This document shows, piece after piece, positions 8,672-15,886 of a stretch of DNA of 64,000 bases. The notes below the pieces were generated by a model. It saw nothing but the letters and a program-made list of their open reading frames with translations. It was not told where the DNA came from and searched no databases. Position numbers and translations under genes: made by a program. Numbering within the stretch: position 1 is the stretch's first letter; each line of letters starts with the position of its first letter. Source of the DNA: Gemmatimonadota bacterium (GTDB lineage: Bacteria > Gemmatimonadota > Gemmatimonadetes > Gemmatimonadales > GWC2-71-9); the NCBI GenBank assembly GCA_025357945.1, contig JANYLJ010000002.1:1-64000 (forward strand), given 5' to 3'.

Positions 8672-8953
8672 ATGATTCGGAGCTTCGCGGACCGGGACAC
8701 GGAACGTCTCTTCGACCGCGAATCGGTCCGCCGGTTTCCGGCATCTCTCCAGCGAACCATGCTCCGAAAACTGGTCGTGCTGGATGCGGCCGATGCGTTG
8801 CAGGACCTGCTGTCACCGCCTGGCAATCGCCTGGAGAAGTTGCGCGGGGACCGCGCGGGCCAGCGTCGCATCCGGGTGAATGATCAATGGCGCATTTGTT
8901 TTCGGTGGCGCGATGGCGATGCACACGATGTCGAGATCGTCGACTATCACTAG
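8672..8953 (+). CDS. higB: HigB-type toxin (RelE/ParE superfamily)
   Basis: HigB is a ribosome-dependent mRNA endonuclease that halts translation when not bound by its antitoxin. The 93-residue protein shows the HigB pattern: an N-terminal SFADRDTERLFD strand, a helix RFPASLQRTMLRKLVVLDAA, the NRLEKLRGDRAGQRRIRVNDQWRICFRW core strands and a C-terminal acidic VEIVDYH. It precedes the antitoxin, the inverted gene order typical of higBA. There is no Shine-Dalgarno sequence, and the promoter places the transcript start at or next to the ATG. The antitoxin gene starts 8 nt after its stop. Confidence 0.93.
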   Translation: MIRSFADRDTERLFDRESVRRFPASLQRTMLRKLVVLDAADALQDLLSPPGNRLEKLRGDRAGQRRIRVNDQWRICFRWRDGDAHDVEIVDYH

Positions 8954-8961
8954 GAGCATGG

Positions 8962-9264
8962 ATGGCGCACCGTAAACTGGCCCCAATTCACCCCGGCGAG
9001 GTGCTTCTCGAGGACTACCTCGAGCCGCTGGAGTTGTCCCAATATCGACTGGCGCACGATATCAGCGTCCCCGCACGCCGCATCAATGAAATCGTTCACG
9101 GCAAGCGGGCGGTGTCAGCGGATACGGCACTACGTCTCGCCCGGTATTTCAGCACGAGCGACCGATTCTGGCTCAACCTCCAGGCGCGCTTCGACCTCGA
9201 GACCGAACGGAATCGCCTTGGCCGGCGGCTGGTGGAAGAGGTCGCCGTACTAGCGGGCACCTAA
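8962..9264 (+). CDS. higA: HigA-type antitoxin, XRE-family DNA-binding protein
   Basis: HigA neutralises HigB and represses the operon. The 100-residue product from the ATG at 8962, preceded by AGGAG (8952-8956), begins with the family signature HPGEVLLEDYLEPLELSQYRLA. A Cro/XRE helix-turn-helix with recognition helix VPARRINEIVHGKRAVSADTA and the tail RLARYFSTSDRFWLNLQARFDLE follow. A longer frame from 8887 only reads through the toxin gene and is rejected. Its stop codon TAA (9262-9264) lies inside the left core box of the attC-like site. The probable binding target is the AGTAACG palindrome at 8646-8664 (inference). Confidence 0.94.
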   Translation: MAHRKLAPIHPGEVLLEDYLEPLELSQYRLAHDISVPARRINEIVHGKRAVSADTALRLARYFSTSDRFWLNLQARFDLETERNRLGRRLVEEVAVLAGT

Positions 9265-9345
9265 CAAACAAATGCAGCCGACGAGCGCGCACATCACGCG
9301 GCTGCGCCGCAAGCGCGCTCGCAGCAGAGTTGGGGTCCGTTAGCC
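9259..9345 (+). other. attC-like recombination site
   Basis: The site begins with ACCTAAC (9259-9265), which matches the left core consensus RYYYAAC, and ends with GTTAGCC (9339-9345), close to the right core GTTRRRY. Inside are a GCAGCCGACG box (9274-9283) typical of the L'' arm, and the pair GAGCGCGC (9283-9290) and GCGCGCTC (9313-9320), which can form a stem. The 87-bp length is within the attC range. The L' arm near R' is poorly matched, so this could be a decayed site. Confidence 0.5.
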
Positions 9346-9397
9346 TTCACACCGCCGCGACCGCAGCGCGCGTGACGCCATCGAGCGAGACACCCTG

Positions 9398-10327
9398 ATG
9401 CACCCGAACTGGCCCACGCCCGAAGCAGTCGCCGCACTCGCGGCACGGCTGTCGCCGCTGGTTCGGTTCGGCACGTCCTCCTGGACCTACCCGGGCTGGC
9501 GGGGGCTGATCTACCACCGCGACTACCCGGCGACCGGTGCCGTAGCGAAGCAGTTGGGCGAATACGCCCGATGGCCGCTGTTCCGAACCGTCGGGATTGA
9601 CTCGTTCTTCTACCGGCCGCCGTCGGTGGCAACCCTCCAGTCCTACGCGGCGGTGTTGCCAGCCGACTTTCGCTGCGTCAGCAAGGTCTGGGACCGGATC
9701 ACCGCGCACACGTTCAACTCGCCGCGCGATCCGGCCCACCACGGCGAGCGGAATCCTGACTGGCTCAACCCACAACTCTTTATCGCCGAAGTCCTCGACC
9801 CGATGCGCGAGCACTTCGGCGAGCACCTCGGCCCATTGGTGTTCGAGTTTCAGGCGATCGGCAAGCGCGAGGGGTGTTCCCCGGATCAATTCATTCAGGC
9901 GCTCGATCGATTCTTCGGCGCGCTGCCGGCGGGCGCGCCGTATGCGGTCGAAGTGCGCAATCCGGAATTCCTTTCGCCAGGATACTTCGCCGTGCTGCGC
10001 GAACACGGCGTGGCACACGTCTTCAACGCGTGGACGCGGATGCCCCCGATTGGTGAGCAGCTGCTGTTGCACGAATCGATCACCGCGGATTTCGTCGTCG
10101 CCCGAGCACTGCTGCGCCCAGGACGCACCTATGCGCAGGCGGTCGATGCCTTCGCCCCGTACGATCATATCCAGGACGAGAACCCCCTGCTGCGCAACGA
10201 TCTCGTGGCACTTGCCCGCACCGCGATCAACCTGCGCATTCCAGCGTATGTCATCGCGAACAATCGTGCCGAAGGCTGCTCACCACTCACGATCGCAGCC
10301 GTGGCGCAGCTGCTCGCCGATGCGTAG
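9398..10327 (+). CDS. DUF72 (YecE-like) family protein
   Basis: This 309-residue protein belongs to the DUF72/YecE family of TIM-barrel proteins, whose biochemical role is not established. Family hallmarks are the opening FGTSSWTYPGW, the internal DSFFYRPPS, the VSKVWDRITAH segment, the EVRNPEF strand and a late FAPYDHIQDENP. It is followed 10 nt later by a DUF167 gene on the same strand. No convincing ribosome-binding site precedes the ATG at 9398. Assignment to family is strong; the function remains unknown. Confidence 0.88.
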   Translation: MHPNWPTPEAVAALAARLSPLVRFGTSSWTYPGWRGLIYHRDYPATGAVAKQLGEYARWPLFRTVGIDSFFYRPPSVATLQSYAAVLPADFRCVSKVWDRITAHTFNSPRDPAHHGERNPDWLNPQLFIAEVLDPMREHFGEHLGPLVFEFQAIGKREGCSPDQFIQALDRFFGALPAGAPYAVEVRNPEFLSPGYFAVLREHGVAHVFNAWTRMPPIGEQLLLHESITADFVVARALLRPGRTYAQAVDAFAPYDHIQDENPLLRNDLVALARTAINLRIPAYVIANNRAEGCSPLTIAAVAQLLADA

Positions 10328-10337
10328 GGAGACGGCG

Positions 10338-10646
10338 ATGCCGCCAATCATCACGGCCACAACGACCGGCGTGCGGCTGCGGATCCACGTCCAGCCCGGT
10401 GCCTCGAAGACCGAAATCGTCGGCCGACACGGCGACGCGCTGCGGGTGCGTGTCGCCACGCCACCGGTCGATGGCCGCGCGAACGAGGCACTGGTCCGCT
10501 ACCTGGCGGAACGACTCGACGTGCCGCGTCGAGCGATCCAGATCGCGACCGGCGCGACGTCGCGCCGAAAAGTGGTGGACGTGGCCGGGATCAACGTCGC
10601 CGCTGCGACCGAGCGCCTGCTCGGCGCCGACGAATCGATCAAGTGA
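10338..10646 (+). CDS. DUF167/YggU family protein
   Basis: This small protein of 102 residues is of the DUF167 (YggU) family, a mixed alpha/beta fold of unknown role. The family fingerprint is present: VRLRIHVQPGASKTEIVGRHGDALRVRVATPPVDGRANEALVRYLAERL, with the VDGRAN motif at its centre, then ATSRRKVVDVAG. The ATG at 10338 is in a different frame from DUF72 and follows it closely. It overlaps the convergent regulator gene by 8 nt at its 3' end. Confidence 0.92.
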   Translation: MPPIITATTTGVRLRIHVQPGASKTEIVGRHGDALRVRVATPPVDGRANEALVRYLAERLDVPRRAIQIATGATSRRKVVDVAGINVAAATERLLGADESIK

Positions 10647-11310
10647 GCGTCCGCTGGCTGACCTGCCCTGCCAGCAACGACGCCAACGACGACCCCGCCA
10701 GCAGCTCTGACTCGCGTACGTTCCGCACCGCGGCCGGCGTTCTGCTGCGCCACATCGCGCGCGCCGTCGCGAGGTCGTAGCACATCACCTTCAGTTCGAC
10801 GCCGAATCGCAATGCGATCGCCTCACCTGCCGCGTCGAACGCGCCGCGACAGCGCGGCACCCCTGCCGCATCGGCGACGAAGATGACAACCTCCAGCGCA
10901 CCACCGAGCACTTCCTCACGACGCGCCGCCGCACCCACGATCGCCGCGCCGAGCAGTCCATCCCGCCGACACGCCTCAGCCACGGTTCGCAGTTCCACGC
11001 GAAGCGCGGCGAAATAGTCCGACTCCACCAGCATCAGCGTGGCGATCGCCGGCGCCAGCCGGTGTCCGGCACAAAGCTGCACCCGGCGCTCGCGCCCGCC
11101 GGTGAGTTCCGCCACGAGCCCGGCCTGGGTGAGCTCGCCCAACGCGAGGTCGATGCTCCGGTACGCCATCCCGGACCGGCGAACCACCTCTCGGTACGGA
11201 ATCGCCGTCTCGGCGCGCCAGAGGACCCGCAACGCCGCGACCTTGCCGCGGGTGCCGAGAACGGCGGTCAGCGGTTCGTGGATCCAACCGACAAGCTTTT
11301 TCTTCGCCAT
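10639..11310 (-). CDS. winged-helix regulator fused to degenerate nucleotidyltransferase domain
   Basis: The first 85 residues form an ArsR/MarR-like winged helix (GKVAALRVLWRAETAIPYREVVRRSGMAYRSIDLALGELTQAGLVAELTGGRERRVQL). The remainder resembles the MNT-type nucleotidyltransferase fold. However, the GS-x(9)-DxD active site is replaced by GAAARREEVLGGALEVVIF, so both catalytic acids and the serine are gone. I infer a transcription factor whose second domain binds a ligand or partner without catalysis. A perfect TAGGC-N4-GCCTA palindrome between its -10 box and ATG suggests autoregulation. The gene sits alone, convergent with DUF167. Confidence 0.7.
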   Translation of the reverse strand: MAKKKLVGWIHEPLTAVLGTRGKVAALRVLWRAETAIPYREVVRRSGMAYRSIDLALGELTQAGLVAELTGGRERRVQLCAGHRLAPAIATLMLVESDYFAALRVELRTVAEACRRDGLLGAAIVGAAARREEVLGGALEVVIFVADAAGVPRCRGAFDAAGEAIALRFGVELKVMCYDLATARAMWRSRTPAAVRNVRESELLAGSSLASLLAGQVSQRTLT

Positions 11311-11321
11311 ATTGTATAAAG

Positions 11322-11340
11322 TAGGCTATTGCCTATTATA
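11322..11340 (-). promoter_or_regulatory. -10 box and palindromic operator of winged-helix gene
   Basis: On the minus strand a perfect TATAAT (11340-11335) is followed by the inverted repeat TAGGC-AATA-GCCTA (11335-11322), 12 nt before the ATG at 11310. No clear -35 is visible. The repeat covers the likely transcription start, so a protein bound there would repress; the adjacent winged-helix protein is the obvious candidate. Confidence 0.55.
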
Positions 11341-11356
11341 TGCAACATAACTTCAG

Positions 11357-11386
11357 AAAAATGCCGCCATCGCAGAAAAGGTGGCA
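11357..11386 (-). terminator. intrinsic terminator after ispH
   Basis: Read on the minus strand, TGCCACC and GGCGGCA pair over seven bases with one mismatch around an 11-nt loop, and are followed at once by TTTTTC. It lies 42 nt after the ispH stop codon and is the clearest Rho-independent terminator in the window. Confidence 0.7.
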
Positions 11387-11427
11387 ATCTGGCTGATCTG
11401 AGCTGATTATCGTGGTATTTTAGCTGG

Positions 11428-12633
11428 TTACAGCGAAAAACTTGTACCGGCCGTTTCACACACCCTGGCAACGGTCTCGCCAATCTTGTTGTTTGGTGTC
11501 GACGCGCCGGCGGTCACCCCGATGTTCGTGGCACCGCCCAGCCATTCCGCCTGGGTGACTTCCTGCTTGCTCCCCACTGGCTGGTGCCGGATCGACTGCC
11601 CCGCCACATCGATGTTGTCGGCGTCCTCGATGTGATACGCCCGCACGCCGCGACTCTCCGCCAGGGCCGCCAGGGCACAAGTGTTCGAGGAGTTGTAACC
11701 ACCGATCACCAGCATGACATCGATCGGTTGCTCCAGCAGCTGCACTACCGCGTCCTGGCGTTCCTGCGTCGCCGAGCAGATGGTGTCGAACGAACGAAAA
11801 TGCTCGGCGATCTGCTCGTCACCGTATCGCCGGGCGAGGGCCTTCCGGAATTCCGCCGCGATCGCCAGCGATTCACCGGAGAGCATCGTGGTCTGGTTCG
11901 CCACGCCCACCCGCTCGAGGTCGCGGGTAAAGTCGAAGCCGTCGGACGCCGCGGCCGCAAAGCGGCTCGCGAGCGCGTTGACGTCGCCGCTCACCTTCCC
12001 CTCGATCCAGTCGCACACGCTGCGGGCTTCGGCCATGTTGAACACGATCAGGTGCTTGCCACCGGGGTGACGGAGCACCTGGCTCGCCGTCGCCTTGGTC
12101 TCCTCGTGGTAGTGCTTGCCGTGAATCACCGCGGTAAAGCCATCGCGCGCGTAGCTCTCGACCCGCTTCCACACGTTCAGTACCGACCCGCAGGTGGTAT
12201 CGACGACAACGCAGCCGATGTCGCGCAAGCGCTGGAAGTCCCGCATCGTCACACCAAAGGCGGGGATGATCACCACATCGTCAGCGCCAATACCCGAAAA
12301 GTCGAATTCTCCGGCACTGGAATCGCGATACAGGAACGTCACGCCCATCTTGGCAAGATTGGCGTTGACGTGCGGATTGTGAATGATTTCACCCACGAGA
12401 AAGAGCCGCCGGTCGGGGAACTTCGCCCGCGTTTCGTAGGCGTAGTCCACCGCGCGGTCGACGCCGTAGCAAAAGCCGAATTCCTGGGCGAGATGAAAGG
12501 TCAGCGGGCCGGCGCGGAGGCGATTGCCCTCCGCGCGCATCGACTCCACGATGGCGCTGTGGTAGTCCGCCGATCGCTGGCCTTCAATCTCGGCCTTGAG
12601 CCCGAAGCCGCGGCGGAAGTAGGTGGATTCCAT
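11428..12633 (-). CDS. ispH: 4-hydroxy-3-methylbut-2-enyl diphosphate reductase
   Basis: IspH is the last enzyme of the methylerythritol phosphate pathway and reduces HMBPP to IPP and DMAPP with a [4Fe-4S] cluster. The 401-residue protein is the long form with an extended N-terminus (MESTYFRRGFGLKAEIE). The cluster cysteines are in EFGFCYGVDRAV (C55), DTTCGSV and SSNTCALAALA, and the catalytic region SATQERQDAV is intact. It is the last gene of a unit with the anchored 179-residue protein (17 nt upstream) and is followed by an intrinsic terminator. Its coupling to an outer-membrane gene rather than to isoprenoid genes is unusual. Confidence 0.97.
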   Translation of the reverse strand: MESTYFRRGFGLKAEIEGQRSADYHSAIVESMRAEGNRLRAGPLTFHLAQEFGFCYGVDRAVDYAYETRAKFPDRRLFLVGEIIHNPHVNANLAKMGVTFLYRDSSAGEFDFSGIGADDVVIIPAFGVTMRDFQRLRDIGCVVVDTTCGSVLNVWKRVESYARDGFTAVIHGKHYHEETKATASQVLRHPGGKHLIVFNMAEARSVCDWIEGKVSGDVNALASRFAAAASDGFDFTRDLERVGVANQTTMLSGESLAIAAEFRKALARRYGDEQIAEHFRSFDTICSATQERQDAVVQLLEQPIDVMLVIGGYNSSNTCALAALAESRGVRAYHIEDADNIDVAGQSIRHQPVGSKQEVTQAEWLGGATNIGVTAGASTPNNKIGETVARVCETAGTSFSL

Positions 12634-12650
12634 GCCGGGAAGATAAGGCG

Positions 12651-13190
12651 TCAGCTACACCCCGCCGCCGTCGTCACCACCGGCACATCGCGAAAGACCG
12701 CTTGCATCACCAGCGTGTCGTTCGCCGCGAGGGCCCGCATGCGTACGTTGATATCGCCCGATCCCTTGCCGCCGACGAAGTTGATTCGCACCGTGCCACC
12801 CTGCGACCGGAACCCGGTGACCGCCGTGTCCCGGTCGGTCCGCATCCATCGCATGACCACCGTGGCGCCCGGCGTGGCGATCGACGCGGCCATGTCAGGG
12901 CTCCCGACGGTGTGCGGTCCGTTCGTGAGTGAATCCCGTTCGTACAGCACGACGGCAACACCACTGTCGCCGGAAATCGCCTCGAGGATGCCGCGACGGG
13001 TTCCCGGACACCAGTTGATTCTCGCCGGAAGCGTCATATTCCCCTGATACTTCCCGCTCCAGCGCACCACGAGGTGTGCCGCCCGGGCGCTCAGCGACGT
13101 GGCCCCGCCGTTTTGGCCGAAGAGCCACCAGCCGCCCACGCCGAAGGCGCCGAGGATCACCGCAATCGCAACGACGCGGGCGCCTTTCAT
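12651..13190 (-). CDS. membrane-anchored periplasmic protein, unknown function
   Basis: This 179-residue protein has an N-terminal membrane anchor or uncleaved signal (KGARVVAIAVILGAFGVGGWWLFGQ). A soluble, beta-rich domain (WSGKYQGNMTLPARINWCPGTRRGILEAISGDSGVAVVLYERDS) follows, with two widely spaced cysteines, one next to the C-terminus. I recognise no family. Its ATG overlaps the stop codon of the Omp85-like gene by 4 nt (ATGA), so the two proteins are translationally coupled and probably work together at the envelope. Confidence 0.75.
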   Translation of the reverse strand: MKGARVVAIAVILGAFGVGGWWLFGQNGGATSLSARAAHLVVRWSGKYQGNMTLPARINWCPGTRRGILEAISGDSGVAVVLYERDSLTNGPHTVGSPDMAASIATPGATVVMRWMRTDRDTAVTGFRSQGGTVRINFVGGKGSGDINVRMRALAANDTLVMQAVFRDVPVVTTAAGCS

Positions 13191-15346
13191 CGCGCCCCCC
13201 CAAAGACGAGGTCGAAGCGGAAGCCGCGTCCCTGCGCTTCGGTGATCGGGTGACTCAACTCCGCTCGGACGACCCCCCCCAGCACCGAGATGCCCACGCC
13301 GGCGCCGGATAGCACTCGCGACGCCGCGAAGTCTGAGCGAAATCCGGCCTGGCCGGCGTCGATGAATCCCACCCATTTCACCGCGCTCCGGCTCGGCGTG
13401 CTGATATCGAGCTGCGCCGCCCAGAGCAGATCACCCTGCTGCACGCCGAAGTCGTATCCGCGCACGGTGTTGAGTCCACCGGCGCGGAGCGCGAGTTGCG
13501 GCACCGAGTCGACGCCGAACGCCACGCCGCCCTTGACGCGCAGGGTGGCCCAACCGGCAGCGAGCTGCGGGAAGCGCAGCTCAGCGGCGAGCTGGGCGCC
13601 ACCCTGTCCGCCGACCACGAGCCCCTCACCAGCGAGCAGCCATCGGGTGCTCACGCCAGTGTGTTCAAACCGCAGCCCGGCACCGGTCGCGAATCCTTCA
13701 CGCACCGGTGTGGTCTCAGGGAAGTAACCGTCGGTACCCACCATCCGCGGGAAAAACGCCCGCGCCTTGCTCGTCACAGTTCGCTCGTTTTCGGCGCGAG
13801 CGCTGAGCATCACCTCGGTACCGCGACCCGCCGACGTTTCAAAGGAGAGCCGACCGCCCTGCGCGAGCAGATACGCACCATCGTCGTGCCCAGTGAAGAT
13901 GGCGCGCAACGAGTTGCCGAACGTGAGTCCGTGTGAAAATGGGTCGATGTCCACCAGGTCGCTCATCCCGGCGACGATGAATCGTCCACCGGGCGCGTCG
14001 CGCACCGCGGCGACGCGGGCCATCGGGCGCTCATCGGCCAGGCCAATGCGCCCCGTGGCGAAAACATCCGTGAACGAAATCGGTGCCGGAATCCGCACGC
14101 CGATCGACAGGGTCGTGCCGTTCACGCGATTGTACCGCAGGATGTCGGACACTTTTTCCCACGCAACGCCGAATTGCGGGCGCCCGGTCATCGCCGAGGG
14201 CAATGCGGCCGTAATGTGCGCCACGTCCGACATCGCCTGCTGCAGCCGACGGCGGTCGGCGTCATTCTCCTGCAGCACGAGGGAATCGCTCCAGCCAGTG
14301 TACTTCCGCATCGAATCGAGTGACGGACGATGAATCTCGTACTTGCCGCCACCAGCGAGGTACCCGGTGCGATTGCGGAAGCGAGAGCGGTTCGCGGCGA
14401 TGAACCTCCCGCCATTGCGACCGCGCGCGTTCGTGTCGCGCGGGAACGCGGCGTCGAAAACCACTTTCTTGCCACTGTTGACGGTGTAGTCACCGAATGT
14501 CGTCTTCGCCTCGAAGGGCACCGCGAAGTCGATGCCGAAGGGCACCGACACCTTTCCCGCAATCACCTGACGGTACGGCATCCAGTGGGCGTTGTCCTGC
14601 AGCGAGAACTCCAGGTCCGCATTCAACTCGAGGATCTGCGAGACGAACTTGCTGTCACGCACCGCCGCCGCGCTGTCCCGGGCGTTATGCGCCCCGTCCG
14701 TGTCGACCCAGAGCTGCGTGCCGACAAAGCGGAAGGTGAACCGAACGATGTCGCCGCTCGACACGTCGAGCCAGAGCCGGCCGGCCACGTAGGCGCCGTC
14801 GGCGTACTTCGGGGTGATCGTGACGCTCTGGATGGTGATGCGTCGGGTGGCATTCGTGATGATAACCGAATCGCCGGCGGCGTAGCGATAGAACTGGTCG
14901 GCGCCGCGGGCCAGCGGATGCGGAGCGGCGCGCGACGGCGTCTGGCTCGCACCGAAGATCCGGAGCGAGTCGCCCAGCGTGCGGGGGACGAACCAGGGGT
15001 GCGAAAAGGTGGCCGAGAGGTCGACCCCCTCGAACTGACTCGCGCTGCGCCGGCCGAGCATGTCGACGCGAAGATCGTTGGGCAGCTGCCACGAAAGCGT
15101 TGCGTCCTGCTCCTCGACTGCTACCGGAAGCGGGTCGCCCCATTTCCGTCGCGCAAATCCGAACGACACCCGGTAGCGGAGCTTGGCGGTGTAGTCACGG
15201 ACCGACGAATCCTGCTCCAGATGGCGCATCATCGCCCGGACCACCAGTTGCTGGGTGGCCCGGTCGGCATACGTCGTTGTGTCAGATGGGAAAGCGCCGC
15301 AGAGGAGCTGCCCGAGGCTCAGGCAGTGGAGGAGTGCTGGTCCCAT
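13187..15346 (-). CDS. Omp85/BamA-like outer-membrane beta-barrel protein
   Basis: The 719-residue protein carries a weak signal-like N-terminus (MGPALLHCLSLGQLLCGAFP), a long N-terminal region without recognisable POTRA repeats, and a C-terminal third typical of the D15/Omp85 barrel. The hallmark LRAGGLNTVRGYDFGVQQGDLLWAAQLDI contains the conserved RGY/RGF lid-lock motif. Glycine- and aromatic-alternating strands continue to RGFRFDLVFGGAR. The chain ends four residues after the expected terminal aromatic, slightly unlike BamA. A role in protein or lipid export to the outer membrane is inferred. It starts inside the last 28 nt of the PAS-Fis regulator gene. Confidence 0.8.
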   Translation of the reverse strand: MGPALLHCLSLGQLLCGAFPSDTTTYADRATQQLVVRAMMRHLEQDSSVRDYTAKLRYRVSFGFARRKWGDPLPVAVEEQDATLSWQLPNDLRVDMLGRRSASQFEGVDLSATFSHPWFVPRTLGDSLRIFGASQTPSRAAPHPLARGADQFYRYAAGDSVIITNATRRITIQSVTITPKYADGAYVAGRLWLDVSSGDIVRFTFRFVGTQLWVDTDGAHNARDSAAAVRDSKFVSQILELNADLEFSLQDNAHWMPYRQVIAGKVSVPFGIDFAVPFEAKTTFGDYTVNSGKKVVFDAAFPRDTNARGRNGGRFIAANRSRFRNRTGYLAGGGKYEIHRPSLDSMRKYTGWSDSLVLQENDADRRRLQQAMSDVAHITAALPSAMTGRPQFGVAWEKVSDILRYNRVNGTTLSIGVRIPAPISFTDVFATGRIGLADERPMARVAAVRDAPGGRFIVAGMSDLVDIDPFSHGLTFGNSLRAIFTGHDDGAYLLAQGGRLSFETSAGRGTEVMLSARAENERTVTSKARAFFPRMVGTDGYFPETTPVREGFATGAGLRFEHTGVSTRWLLAGEGLVVGGQGGAQLAAELRFPQLAAGWATLRVKGGVAFGVDSVPQLALRAGGLNTVRGYDFGVQQGDLLWAAQLDISTPSRSAVKWVGFIDAGQAGFRSDFAASRVLSGAGVGISVLGGVVRAELSHPITEAQGRGFRFDLVFGGAR

Positions 15347-15792
15347 TTCGTCCGCCCGTCGCGGTGTAGGCCGTACGCCCGCAGCCGCCGCCAGAGCGTC
15401 GTTCGCGAGATGCCGAGTGTTTTCGCCGTCTCCGCCAGGCGCCAGGCATGGGCCTCGAGCGACCGGACGATGGCATCCCGCTCACGTTCGGCGAGCGTTG
15501 TGGGACCCTCACGGTGCGGCAGGAATATCGCCTCGCCCAAGTCCAGTCCGCCGACCCGCAGCGGCGAAAGCCGTCCGCCGATCGCCGCCAGTTCCGGGAG
15601 CAGGTCGTCCTTCTCGCCGGTCGGGTCCAATCCCGCTTCGGTCAGGACAGCCCGGCCAGCAGCATTCGAGTAGAGGATTCGACCCTGCGCGTCAAAAACC
15701 ACCACCCCTTCCTGGAACGCGTCCAGGAGGACTTTGGCGAGCGGCGAAAAGACCGATGGCAGTGTCGTCGCGGCCATCATCGGCTGTGTCAT
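15319..15792 (-). CDS. PAS-like domain plus Fis-type HTH regulator
   Basis: From the ATG at 15792 the protein has 157 residues. A PAS-like sensor (FSPLAKVLLDAFQEGVVVFDAQGRILYSNAAGRAVL) is joined directly to a C-terminal Fis/HTH_8 DNA-binding domain (TLAERERDAIVRSLEAHAWRLAETAKTLGISRTTLWRRLRAYGL). The AAA+ domain of NtrC-type activators is absent, so it cannot drive sigma-54 open-complex formation and is more likely a simple activator or repressor. It overlaps the downstream Omp85-like gene and is divergent from the chemotaxis-type receptor at 15887, a natural target for its control (inference). Confidence 0.82.
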   Translation of the reverse strand: MTQPMMAATTLPSVFSPLAKVLLDAFQEGVVVFDAQGRILYSNAAGRAVLTEAGLDPTGEKDDLLPELAAIGGRLSPLRVGGLDLGEAIFLPHREGPTTLAERERDAIVRSLEAHAWRLAETAKTLGISRTTLWRRLRAYGLHRDGRTKWDQHSSTA

Positions 15793-15886
15793 GCTAAAGA
15801 ATACGTCAGATTCGACGTGAAGGTTGCAAAAGGTGACATCGTACCATGCGTGGAACGGTCCCGACCCCTCATATTGCTGTCGGTCC

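Larger units (their letters stand above)
8616..9339 (+). mobile_element. candidate integron-type gene cassette carrying higBA
   Basis: The unit runs from the TT of one GTTAGC core (8615-8620) to the G of the next (9339-9344). It contains a single toxin-antitoxin pair with its own promoter and ends in an attC-like site (9259-9345) that overlaps the antitoxin stop codon. That is the layout of toxin-antitoxin cassettes in mobile and chromosomal integrons. No integrase gene or attI is in the window, so it would be an isolated cassette. This is inferred from sequence pattern only. Confidence 0.5.
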
